From Candidatus Uhrbacteria bacterium (GTDB lineage: Bacteria > Patescibacteriota > Patescibacteriia > 2-12-FULL-60-25): 64,000 nucleotides of DNA. The notes beneath the pieces were generated by a model. That model searched no databases. It was not told the origin of the DNA and saw nothing but the letters and a program-made list of their open reading frames with translations. Positions 1 through 7,474 of the stretch are shown piece after piece. Each line of letters starts with the position of its first letter. Positions within the stretch are counted from its first letter, which is position 1. Both the position numbers and the translations under genes were made by a program. The stretch spans positions 47,110 through 111,109 of the forward strand of contig JACQMO010000003.1 in assembly GCA_016203535.1 (NCBI GenBank), in the 5' to 3' direction.

Positions 1-1106
1 GTCTCCTGGATGAAGAGACTCTTCAGCGCGAGATCATCCCCGCCGTCCGGCTTCTTGAATTGAAAAATCGGATGCGGCCCGAGTCCGATCACGGATGTCG
101 GCACGCCGGTCGTTTCGGCGAGCGTACGATATCCCTGCATCATCTGTTTCCCGCGCTCCCAGAGCGTTTTCTGAACCGGATGCGCGTCCATGAATTCCAG
201 CGTGGCAAGCGACGCGGCCAGACTCGGGAGGTATCCCGCATACGTGAACGAAAAGAACACGTCCTGACCGTCCAGCACGGACATCAGATCTTTTCGGCCT
301 CCGAGAACCGATAACGGTTCGCCGTTCGAGATCGCTTTGCCGTAACAGACGAGATCCGGCGTGACGTTGAAGTACTCGGCTGCGCCTCCCAATGCCAAAC
401 GGAACCCCGTCACTAATTCATCGAAAATGAACACCGCCCCGTGTTCATGGGCCAAATCCCGCACGCCCTCCAAAAACCCCGGCTCAGGCGACACCGCGGA
501 AACCGGTTCGAGGATCACGGCAGCAACCTGGTTCGGATGGTCCTCGAAAATCTTTCGCAGCGTGTCGAGCTTGTTGTACGAAAACTCATGCGTGAGCTCT
601 TTCACGGCCTGCGGAATCCCCTTGGAGCGCAATGGGTGCGTCGCAATGCTCCAGTCCGCCCATCCATGATATCCGCATTTCGCCACATGGTCGCGTCCGG
701 TGAACGCGCGCGCCACGCGAATCGCGGCCGTCGTCACATCAGACCCGTTCATGCCAAAACGAACCGACTCAATGAACGGAATGCGCTTGATGATCTGTTC
801 GGCCAGCTCAACTTCCAGATCACCGGGGATGGAAAACAACGTGCCGCGCGCCCGCTGGCGAACGACGGCTTCCTCGATCACGGGATGACGGTAACCGAGA
901 ACGATCGCTCCGAGCGACGACACGAGATCGATATATTCGTTTCCATCTACGTCCCACACGCGGCATCCTTCGCCGCGCGCAATCGCATACGGGGAGACGC
1001 CGCGGACAAACTGGTCCGGCGCTTTGCTCAACGTCTGCGCCGCGCGCGGGATGACCTGTTCCGCGCGGGCGAGAAGCAATTTGGATTTCTCGGTTGATCG
1101 CTGCAT
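1..1106 (-). CDS. Class III aminotransferase, glutamate-1-semialdehyde-aminomutase-like (C-terminus cut by window edge)
   Basis: PLP-dependent fold-type I enzyme related to glutamate-1-semialdehyde 2,1-aminomutase. The reading frame starts at the ATG at 1106 and is open to the window edge, giving about 368 residues without the C-terminus. Visible hallmarks are the PLP-contact motif FDELVTGFR near residues 228-236 and the Schiff-base lysine in YGKAISNGEP near residue 257, with the N-terminal block VWDVDGNEYIDL near residues 50-61. In clusters with PseB/PseC-type enzymes and Gfo/Idh oxidoreductases such proteins act in nonulosonic or amino-sugar synthesis rather than in haem synthesis; that is inferred from context. 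It starts 2 bp after the stop of the oxidoreductase gene, so it is probably translated from the same mRNA. The exact substrate cannot be read from the sequence. Confidence 0.9.
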   Translation of the reverse strand, partial: MQRSTEKSKLLLARAEQVIPRAAQTLSKAPDQFVRGVSPYAIARGEGCRVWDVDGNEYIDLVSSLGAIVLGYRHPVIEEAVVRQRARGTLFSIPGDLEVELAEQIIKRIPFIESVRFGMNGSDVTTAAIRVARAFTGRDHVAKCGYHGWADWSIATHPLRSKGIPQAVKELTHEFSYNKLDTLRKIFEDHPNQVAAVILEPVSAVSPEPGFLEGVRDLAHEHGAVFIFDELVTGFRLALGGAAEYFNVTPDLVCYGKAISNGEPLSVLGGRKDLMSVLDGQDVFFSFTYAGYLPSLAASLATLEFMDAHPVQKTLWERGKQMMQGYRTLAETTGVPTSVIGLGPHPIFQFKKPDGGDDLALKSLFIQE

Positions 1107-1108
1107 AT

Positions 1109-2119
1109 CTAAAGAGTCACAATAGTGTTCTTTTTTGCAGAACGCTTCATGGCCTCAAGCGTCTGAACGACGCTGGAGGCGCTTGTTAGATCCCCCTCCC
1201 CGGGGGTTCTCGAGCGGACGCATTTCAGGAAGGCGCGGAGTTCGCGAAGGAACATGTCATTCCGTCGCTCGTCTGCGTCTGCGTTGGGATAGAGCCGAAT
1301 CGTCCGCAACTGCTTCGTTGTTCCGTCTTCAAGCATGACGCGGTCATTCGGAAAATCCCATGTCATCCGCCCGCGCTCGCATTGGATCTCAACGACATGA
1401 CGCTTCGGCACGCTGAAAAAATCGAGTTCAATCGACGACGCGACGCCGGATGTATGCCGAAGCGATGCGAGCGCATAATCTTCCGCGTCGATTTTGAGAC
1501 GACTGACATTTCCCGCGTGCGCGCTCACCCGTTTCACCGGCCCGAACAACGCCTGAAGATAGTCGACGACGTGCGAACCCGAATCGAGGATCACTCCCCC
1601 GCCGGTCTTCGCGCGCGCCGCATATGTCTTCCGATAATCAACGCCCTTCCGAGACGCGGAAAGATCATGCCCCAGCACGACGCGAGCCGTGAGCGGAGCG
1701 CCGAACTTCTTCGTGCGCACCGCCTTCTCGAGCAACCGGAATCCCGGATGGAACCGGTAGTTGCAGGCGGTCATGGCGACGAGTTTTTTTCGTTTTGCCA
1801 ATCGGACGAGCGCATCAACGCCGAGAAGCGTATGCGACAGCGGTTTTTCGATAAACAGGTCGCAGCCGGCGCGGGCGCAAATGAGCGCATCTTTCACATG
1901 TCGGTTTGTCGGCGTACAGATGAACGCGATGCGGAATTCGGATGCGCAGGCAGACGTCACCGGCCCAATCCGTTTAACCGGAGACCAATTGGCAAACGCG
2001 CGATCATCCGGATCCGATACGGAGATATTCCTGTATCCAAGAGACAGCAAGTTCCCGACATGCCGTTTGGCGATGGAGCCGTACCCCAGGACGAGAATCG
2101 GAAGGTTCTTCGAGGGCAT
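1109..2119 (-). CDS. Gfo/Idh/MocA-family NAD(P)-dependent sugar oxidoreductase
   Basis: A 336-residue oxidoreductase with an N-terminal Rossmann fold (ILVLGYGSIAKRHVGNL, residues 8-24) and the family's catalytic EKPLSHTL motif (lysine near residue 92). The C-terminal half looks like the GFO_IDH_MocA substrate domain, with GGGVILDSGSHVVDYLQAL including the conserved histidine. The family oxidises or reduces hydroxyls of (nucleotide-)sugars. Here it lies between a PseC-like aminotransferase (1 bp upstream) and a class III aminotransferase (2 bp downstream), an arrangement known from pseudaminic/legionaminic-type sugar clusters. Substrate unknown. No truncation or odd codon use was seen. Confidence 0.9.
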   Translation of the reverse strand: MPSKNLPILVLGYGSIAKRHVGNLLSLGYRNISVSDPDDRAFANWSPVKRIGPVTSACASEFRIAFICTPTNRHVKDALICARAGCDLFIEKPLSHTLLGVDALVRLAKRKKLVAMTACNYRFHPGFRLLEKAVRTKKFGAPLTARVVLGHDLSASRKGVDYRKTYAARAKTGGGVILDSGSHVVDYLQALFGPVKRVSAHAGNVSRLKIDAEDYALASLRHTSGVASSIELDFFSVPKRHVVEIQCERGRMTWDFPNDRVMLEDGTTKQLRTIRLYPNADADERRNDMFLRELRAFLKCVRSRTPGEGDLTSASSVVQTLEAMKRSAKKNTIVTL

Positions 2120-2120
2120 A

Positions 2121-3248
2121 TCAGGAAAGGAGTTCGCGGAGCGTCGCGATGACGAACGTCTGGTCCTGATCAGTCAAATCCGGATACACCGGAAGGGAGA
2201 TCTCCGCCGCGTAAAACGCTTCGGCGTTCGGACACAGCGCGCGCGCGTACCCGAGCCGCTCGTAATAGGGGTGGAGGTACACCGGAATGTAATGGACCTG
2301 CACGCCGATGCCGGCCGCGCGCAACGCGTCGAACACTTCGCGCCGCTTCCCGGCCCATTGGCCCTTCAGTCGGATGGGAAATAAATGCCACCCGGACCTC
2401 GCTCCGTCCGGCAAATGGACGAACTCCAGCGCAGGATGTTCTCGAAGCTCCTCCATATATCTCGCGACGATCCGATTCCGCGCCTCGATGAACCGGTCCA
2501 ACTTTTTCAGCTGGCTCAATCCCAGGGCGCAATGGATGTCCGTGACGCGGTAATTCAATCCGAGCTCCTGCATCTCATAATACCAGGCGCCGTCCGACGG
2601 ATGTTCGAACCGTTCCTTCCGGATTCCGGACAGCCGGAACATCCGCATCCGTTCGGCGTATTCCGCGTTATCCGTCGTGACCGCCCCGCCGTCTCCCATC
2701 GTCATCGGTTTGATCGGATGAAAACTGAACGCCGTCATGTCTGCGAGCGAACCGATTTTCCGTCCGCCGAGGGATCCGCCGAGCGAGTGGCAACCGTCCT
2801 CAAGAACAACCAGATGATGTCTTTTCGCGATCTCCTTGATCGCCGGAATGTCCGCCGGCGTCCCCGCGTAATCCACCGGAACGATCGCTTTCGTCCGTTC
2901 CGTGATATGCCGCTCGATCTCGGCCGCGTCGATATTTCCCGTTGCCGGATCAATGTCCACGAATACCGGCTTCCCGCCCTGCCAGATCCCCGTGTTCGAC
3001 GTCGACGCGAACGTCATCGGAGTCGTGATGAACTCGTCTCCGGGTTTGAGACCCATGGCGAAATATGCCGCATGAAGAGCCGCCGTCCCGTTCGGGAACA
3101 CCACCGCCTCTTTCGTGCCGCAGTACGCCGCGAGCGCCCGCTCGAACTCGGCGATTTTCGGTCCCATCACCAGCGCGTCCGACCGCAAGACCTCCACCAC
3201 GGCCGCGATGTCGCCCTCCCCGATCGACTGACGGCTGTACGGGATCAT
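2121..3248 (-). CDS. pseC: DegT/DnrJ/EryC1 aminotransferase, PseC-like (UDP-4-keto-6-deoxy-sugar transaminase)
   Basis: A 375-residue PLP enzyme that would add the 4-amino group to the keto sugar produced by the adjacent PseB-like dehydratase. The N-terminus MIPYSRQSIGEGDIAAV and the block FPNGTAALHAAYFAMG are typical of PseC/ArnB-type transaminases. The PLP lysine lies in FSFHPIKPMTMGDGG (K180), and LEDGCHSLG (residues 149-157) carries the PLP-ring aspartate. The start codon overlaps the stop of the PseB-like gene by 4 bp, which implies translational coupling. The PseC assignment rests on the FHPIKPMTMGDGG block and the PseB neighbour. A related amino-sugar product (for example of the bacillosamine type) cannot be excluded. 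Confidence 0.85.
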   Translation of the reverse strand: MIPYSRQSIGEGDIAAVVEVLRSDALVMGPKIAEFERALAAYCGTKEAVVFPNGTAALHAAYFAMGLKPGDEFITTPMTFASTSNTGIWQGGKPVFVDIDPATGNIDAAEIERHITERTKAIVPVDYAGTPADIPAIKEIAKRHHLVVLEDGCHSLGGSLGGRKIGSLADMTAFSFHPIKPMTMGDGGAVTTDNAEYAERMRMFRLSGIRKERFEHPSDGAWYYEMQELGLNYRVTDIHCALGLSQLKKLDRFIEARNRIVARYMEELREHPALEFVHLPDGARSGWHLFPIRLKGQWAGKRREVFDALRAAGIGVQVHYIPVYLHPYYERLGYARALCPNAEAFYAAEISLPVYPDLTDQDQTFVIATLRELLS

Positions 3249-4237
3249 ACGTCCAGCGATTTGAGCAACTCCCGCAATCCGGCTTCATCCAGCCAGTGGG
3301 AATTCGTATCGCTCGTAAAGGAGAATCCGCGTGTGAGCGGCGCGCCGCCGATCTTTCCCGCGATGTCTTTTCCGTGCGTGAATTCCGGATAAATCACATA
3401 GTGCCGTTCCTGCTCCAGCGTGTGCGGCGATTCCTCCGGCGTCACGAGAACCTCGTGCAATTTTTCGCCCGGCCGGATTCCGATGATCTTCATCTCGCAT
3501 TCCGGCGCGAGAAGTTTCAGCAAATCCTTCACCTTCATGCTCGGGATTTTCGGGATGAAAATTTCCCCGCCGACCATGTTGCGCAAGCCGTGCATGACGA
3601 GCTCGACTCCCTGGTCCAACGTGATCCAAAACCGCGTCATGTCTTCGTGCGTCAGCTTCACGACGCCGGTCTTCCGCTGTTCTTCGATGAGTTTGAGTAA
3701 GCTCCCGCGGCTGCCGAGGACGTTGCCATAACGGACGGCCGCGAAGACGGTCCGGTCGCCGGACGAATGGGCGGCGCTGATCGCGAGCCGCTCCGCGCAC
3801 AGTTTCGTCGCGCCGTAGAGATTCGCCGGGTTCGCGGCCTTGTCGGTGGAGATAAGGAGGACCTTTCCGACGCCTTGGTCGATCGCCGCATGGATGACGT
3901 TCTGCGTCCCGATCACGTTCGTTTGGATCGCTTCGAACGGGTTGTATTCGAGCGACGGGACTTGTTTCAACGCGGCGGCATGGATGACGACGTCGACGCC
4001 GTAAAAGGCGCGGTTCACGCGGGAGATGTCGCGTACGTCGCCCAAAAAATACCGAAGGCGCTCGTCGTGGGCCGCAAAGACGGACTGCATCTGTGACTGC
4101 TTGAGTTCATCACGGCTGAACACGACCACGTGCCGCGCATCTGAACGGTCGAGAAGCGTTTTGACAAGACGCTGTCCGAGGGAACCCGTTCCGCCGGTGA
4201 TGAGAATCCGTTTACCGCTCAAGAAATCCAAGTTCAT
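3245..4237 (-). CDS. pseB: UDP-N-acetylglucosamine 4,6-dehydratase, PseB-like
   Basis: A 330-residue short-chain (extended SDR) dehydratase, first step of pseudaminic-acid-type sugar synthesis: UDP-GlcNAc to UDP-4-keto-6-deoxy-HexNAc. It has the NAD(P) motif ITGGTGSLGQRL after residue 10, the ISTDKAANPANLYGATK segment characteristic of the PseB/FlaA1 family (Lys where many SDRs have Tyr), and RYGNVLGSRGS. I chose the ATG at 4237 because the family begins a few residues before the ITGGTGS motif; the frame is open further upstream to 4324 but that stretch looks non-coding. The length (about 330) matches PseB. It overlaps pseC by 4 bp. The remaining pathway enzymes would lie outside the window, if present. 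Confidence 0.92.
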   Translation of the reverse strand: MNLDFLSGKRILITGGTGSLGQRLVKTLLDRSDARHVVVFSRDELKQSQMQSVFAAHDERLRYFLGDVRDISRVNRAFYGVDVVIHAAALKQVPSLEYNPFEAIQTNVIGTQNVIHAAIDQGVGKVLLISTDKAANPANLYGATKLCAERLAISAAHSSGDRTVFAAVRYGNVLGSRGSLLKLIEEQRKTGVVKLTHEDMTRFWITLDQGVELVMHGLRNMVGGEIFIPKIPSMKVKDLLKLLAPECEMKIIGIRPGEKLHEVLVTPEESPHTLEQERHYVIYPEFTHGKDIAGKIGGAPLTRGFSFTSDTNSHWLDEAGLRELLKSLDV

Positions 4238-4244
4238 AGTTAGG

Positions 4245-5336
4245 TTAGGAGTTAACCGTTTTTTCAGGCGAAGCGCAAGCATCCGGGAGCGTTTCCGCGT
4301 ACCGTTCCGTGAACAATCGCTCATCCGACTCGAACGCCGCGCGCGAACAATACTTCACCCCCCGATAATACGGCCGGAAGTCTCCGACGAATCCGCGCTT
4401 GAACAACGCGATGTTCCGCTGTTTCGCGTCCGGATAACAATCCCGCTGCGCAGAAGGACTTGCCGGCTGCCCGGTGTCGATCGATCGGACGCCCCGACGT
4501 TGCAATTCCTGCATCGCCGTATAGAGCATCCCATGATAGAGCGGTTTTCCTGTTACGTCCGGATCATCGGCGCCGGACGCATACAGAGCCTTGCCGTTTT
4601 GAAATTCAAAATAGGCGCACACGGCCGGCGACCCGCGATACCGAAGCCCGACCATCATCGCTTCCCCGCGTTCCAATTGCGCGAACTGCGCGTCAAACGT
4701 CTCCTTCGGGCGCGTCACGCGGCCGGCGCACTTTTCGTGAAGGGCGCGGTAGATCTCATGCCGCTCATACGCGTCCGACGTCTCGCGATCAACAACGAAC
4801 GGTTCGATATCCGGGTCGCGGAGGATCCGCTTGATATCGTACTCATGCCCGTGACGGCCGGCAGTAAGCAGATTGCGCGCCGGATCGAGGTCGATGGCGT
4901 ACGCGAGAATGGATGCGTCTAAAAAACCGAATCGCTGAAGCAGATTGTATGGATGATCATCTAACGGATCGAACATGAGCTTGATGCATTCGGTTCGTTC
5001 GGCCTCCGCGGCCTCGGTGAGATGCCCCATCACGTCCTTCCAGACACCCGGATCGGCGACGAGCGGCGCGAGCGTATATTCGCCGACAAGAGAAATCTGT
5101 CGGCGTCCGTCCAGCTGTTCAATCGGCACAACGGCCGCGGCGATCGGTTTGCCGTCGCGAAGGGCAAGAAAGCTCCGATCCCCCACGCCGAAACCGCGGC
5201 TCTGTGAGATCCCCGACTGCCAGTCGAAAAAACTCCGCGCCGCGCGCGGACCGGCTCCCGTTTCCGCGACAAGCTTCTCCCAACCGGCCCAGAAAGCCGA
5301 CGGATCAATCACTCGCTCAAGCCAAATCAATGCCAT
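4245..5336 (-). CDS. FemAB/GNAT-like acyl- or aminoacyltransferase
   Basis: A 363-residue protein resembling the BioF2-like/GNAT_acetyltr_6 proteins common in exopolysaccharide clusters. These combine two GNAT folds and are related to FemAB. Supporting segments are LALRDGKPIAAAVVPIEQL in the N-terminal half and GLRYRGSPAVCAYFEFQNGKALYASGA followed by GMLYTAMQELQRRGVRSIDTGQ in the C-terminal half. A plausible role is N-acylation of the amino sugar made by PseB/PseC, but this protein is about twice the size of PseH, so it is not a simple PseH. The start at 5336 (MALIWLERV) is preferred over the upstream in-frame ATG at 5369, which would overlap the ABC transporter gene. It ends 7 bp before pseB. 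Confidence 0.7.
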   Translation of the reverse strand: MALIWLERVIDPSAFWAGWEKLVAETGAGPRAARSFFDWQSGISQSRGFGVGDRSFLALRDGKPIAAAVVPIEQLDGRRQISLVGEYTLAPLVADPGVWKDVMGHLTEAAEAERTECIKLMFDPLDDHPYNLLQRFGFLDASILAYAIDLDPARNLLTAGRHGHEYDIKRILRDPDIEPFVVDRETSDAYERHEIYRALHEKCAGRVTRPKETFDAQFAQLERGEAMMVGLRYRGSPAVCAYFEFQNGKALYASGADDPDVTGKPLYHGMLYTAMQELQRRGVRSIDTGQPASPSAQRDCYPDAKQRNIALFKRGFVGDFRPYYRGVKYCSRAAFESDERLFTERYAETLPDACASPEKTVNS

Positions 5337-5337
5337 A

Positions 5338-7134
5338 TTATTTCGATGCGATGGAATAGGTCCGCGCAAAATAGGATTCCGGATCGTTCAGAAGATCCTG
5401 CGGCCGGCCTTCTTCGATGATCGTGCCGTCCGCCAACACGAAAATCCGATCGGTATTCAGCACCGTGGACAACCGGTGCGCGATCATGAGCACGGTGATC
5501 TTCCCCCGCAGCCCTTCGATCACCTGCTGGATCTGCCGCTCGGATTCGTTATCCAATGAACTCGTTGCTTCGTCCAAAATGAGCAGCTGCGGTTTTCGCG
5601 CGAGGACGCGCGCGATGATGAGGCGTTGCCGTTGTCCGACGGAAAGCAACGTCCCGCGCTCACCGATCACCGTGTCGTATCCGTTCGGAAGGGACCGGAT
5701 GAACTCGTGGATATTCGCCTGTTTCGCTGCTTCGTGTATCTCCTCGTCCGTCAGGCGCGTGTCATAAAACCGGATGTTGTTCGTCACCGTGTCATTCATG
5801 AGGAACACGTCCTGCGAGACATATCCCACGTTCGCCCTCCATGCATCGCGCCGGATCGCCGCCGCATCCGTTCCGTCGACGAGAATTTGACCGGTGATCG
5901 GATCAAACAACCGAAGGAGCAAATCGACGAGCGTGGTCTTTCCGGCGCCGGACGGCCCGATGAGCCCAATGACCTGCCCTTTTTTGATGGTGAGGTTCAC
6001 GTCCGACAGCACCGGCGGCCGCCCGGGATATCCGAATCCGAGATCGCGACACTCCACCGTTTGTTCAAATGTGAAATCTTCCGTCCCCGGATCCAGTTCG
6101 GCGCTGGCGAGGGCGCGGTCCTGCGTCGCGACCACCGCCTGGAGATAGGGAGTATATTCGAAAATTTCCCTTAAACTTCCCTGCGCTAATTGAAAATAAA
6201 TAAAAATACGTTGGATAAGGTAAATGACAGCAACAAATGATCCAATCTGAAAACCAGCTGCCTTATAGGAAAAGGCAAAAATAATACAAATAAAAATAAC
6301 CCCAATTGGCTGCATCAGCACATCCCCCAAGGATCGCAGTATGGAGATTCGATTTCTGGTATCCCGTAGAATATTGAAATAGTGAGAGCCCTTATCAGCA
6401 ACGATACGTTCCGCCGACACAGACTTCACCGCTTTCATTCCGATAGTACTTTCGCTCAAAAAATGGGAAACTTTTTTATAGAGCGTCTCGATATCATGAG
6501 AAAATTTTTTACTTCTACCTAAAAGTGGCCTGAAAAAGAAAAAGATACATATCCCAAAAAAGAAAGTAAAAATCGTTAGCGTTGCCGAAATGTTTAATGC
6601 GATAATCAAATAAATTGTCAGGTTGAAGGCAATAATAATAAGGTTACAAAGGTGTTCTAAAACGACTCCACTGTAATTCACATCCGTTAGTATCATTGTC
6701 GCCATGTGACCAAGCTTTTCACGCAAAGCATATGACCAACTGGCCCCGAGAAAAGCTTTAAGGAGAGCCTCTCTTTGGGACGTCTCATATGAGGTAATAA
6801 TACGGGTTTTTATGATTGAGCCAGCAAAGACGACCGCGGCCCGTAGGAAAAACAGAAGCGCGATGAACAGCAGGAGGTATTTCAGCGTGAACGGGATGTG
6901 GAGCGACGTGAAAAAAAAACGGATCGTACGGGAAATGGGGTCGTTCGCGGCGGTCGGATCCGCGCCCGGGATGAGAAACGCGAAGAGCGGTACGAGCGCG
7001 TTCACGCCGATCCCTTCGAACAGACCGCTCAAAAAACCGACCGCGATGAGCTTTGCGATGTTCATCCGATACACGCCGAACGCCCGACGGATCAGTCGGG
7101 CGAACGACGACGCTTTCGTGAAGAAGACCTTCAT
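5338..7134 (-). CDS. ABC transporter, fused permease and ATPase (MsbA/PglK-like flippase or exporter)
   Basis: A 598-residue half-transporter expected to act as a homodimer in the membrane, flipping a lipid-linked glycan. Residues 25-330 hold about six hydrophobic helices. The C-terminal ATPase has Walker A GPSGAGKTT (393-401), the signature LSVGQRQR (497-504) and Walker B LLILDEATSSLD (517-528), with the H-loop histidine in MIAHRLSTV. Its position in a glycan cluster suggests an oligosaccharide-lipid substrate; this is inference. Base composition is uneven inside the gene: residues about 102-325 are AT-rich (two 60-base rows at 6181-6300 are 30% GC), while the N-terminus and ATPase are GC-rich (row 6961 is 65% GC). 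Confidence 0.93.
   Translation of the reverse strand: MKVFFTKASSFARLIRRAFGVYRMNIAKLIAVGFLSGLFEGIGVNALVPLFAFLIPGADPTAANDPISRTIRFFFTSLHIPFTLKYLLLFIALLFFLRAAVVFAGSIIKTRIITSYETSQREALLKAFLGASWSYALREKLGHMATMILTDVNYSGVVLEHLCNLIIIAFNLTIYLIIALNISATLTIFTFFFGICIFFFFRPLLGRSKKFSHDIETLYKKVSHFLSESTIGMKAVKSVSAERIVADKGSHYFNILRDTRNRISILRSLGDVLMQPIGVIFICIIFAFSYKAAGFQIGSFVAVIYLIQRIFIYFQLAQGSLREIFEYTPYLQAVVATQDRALASAELDPGTEDFTFEQTVECRDLGFGYPGRPPVLSDVNLTIKKGQVIGLIGPSGAGKTTLVDLLLRLFDPITGQILVDGTDAAAIRRDAWRANVGYVSQDVFLMNDTVTNNIRFYDTRLTDEEIHEAAKQANIHEFIRSLPNGYDTVIGERGTLLSVGQRQRLIIARVLARKPQLLILDEATSSLDNESERQIQQVIEGLRGKITVLMIAHRLSTVLNTDRIFVLADGTIIEEGRPQDLLNDPESYFARTYSIASK
6160..6830. other. AT-rich segment inside the ABC transporter gene (mosaic block)
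   Basis: The stretch encoding transmembrane residues about 102-325 has many A/T-ending codons and runs of A. Hand counts give 18 G/C in each of the rows 6181-6240 and 6241-6300 (30%), against 39 of 60 in row 6961-7020. The reading frame is intact through both boundaries. Hydrophobic segments do favour U-rich codons, but not A-rich third positions, so recombination that replaced the substrate-facing domain is a reasonable explanation. Confidence 0.6.
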
Positions 7135-7138
7135 ACCA

Positions 7139-7387
7139 TTACCAAGGATTGATCTCCTCCACCACCTTCTTTTTCAACTTGAGGTAAGACTTCACGGCCT
7201 TCTGTTCAACCTTCGGCGACACGAGCCGCAAAATTTCTTTCCCGAGGATTCGATATTGCTTGCCGATCTTGTTCGCGCGGATCAATCCCTTTTTCAAGAG
7301 CCGTTTCATCGTGCTGTTGCTCACCTTGAGCAGTTCCTGCGTCTCCTCCGTCGTATACACGGCATGAGGTTCGATCTCGCGTGTCAT
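7139..7387 (-). CDS. Small helix-turn-helix (excisionase/MerR-like, HTH_17) DNA-binding protein
   Basis: An 82-residue protein with an HTH_17-type motif: YTTEETQELLKVSNSTMKRL then KKGLIRANKIGKQYRI, which resembles the winged-helix start of excisionase/MerR families. A basic, Lys-rich tail ends in KKVVEEINPW. The ATG at 7387 is chosen because the frame upstream overlaps the divergent gene. The promoter region holds GTGTCATATG twice (7381-7390, which includes the start codon, and 7407-7416) followed by GTGTCA (7417-7422), a possible autoregulatory operator. It ends 5 bp before the ABC transporter start, so it could be the first gene of the minus-strand operon and regulate both directions. Confidence 0.75.
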   Translation of the reverse strand: MTREIEPHAVYTTEETQELLKVSNSTMKRLLKKGLIRANKIGKQYRILGKEILRLVSPKVEQKAVKSYLKLKKKVVEEINPW

Positions 7388-7422
7388 ATGCCCTACGATA
7401 CGTTCGGTGTCATATGGTGTCA
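7381..7422. promoter_or_regulatory. Direct repeats GTGTCATATG, candidate operator of the HTH gene
   Basis: GTGTCATATG occurs at 7381-7390 and 7407-7416, 26 bp apart, directly followed by GTGTCA at 7417-7422. The CATATG core is itself palindromic. The repeats lie over the start of the HTH gene and 12 bp upstream of the -35 of the divergent promoter, a suitable position for controlling both transcripts. Binding by the HTH protein is inference. Confidence 0.5.
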
Positions 7423-7433
7423 AGAAGTGTCTC

Positions 7434-7462
7434 TTGATAGCTGATCCAGCCCCTGATATAGT
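7434..7462 (+). promoter_or_regulatory. Sigma-70-type promoter of the plus-strand glycan operon
   Basis: -35 TTGATA (7434-7439), a 17-bp spacer and -10 TATAGT (7457-7462). The expected transcription start, about 7 bp downstream, is only about 6 nt before the ATG at 7475. No Shine-Dalgarno sequence precedes that ATG (CAAACTCCT), so the mRNA may be leaderless. Confidence 0.65.
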
Positions 7463-7474
7463 CCTCAAACTCCT

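Noticed and set aside
7081-7102. 8-bp inverted repeat CGCCCGAC/GTCGGGCG in the ABC transporter gene
   Set aside because: It lies in the coding region for a basic N-terminal helix and has no other copy in the window; chance is enough.
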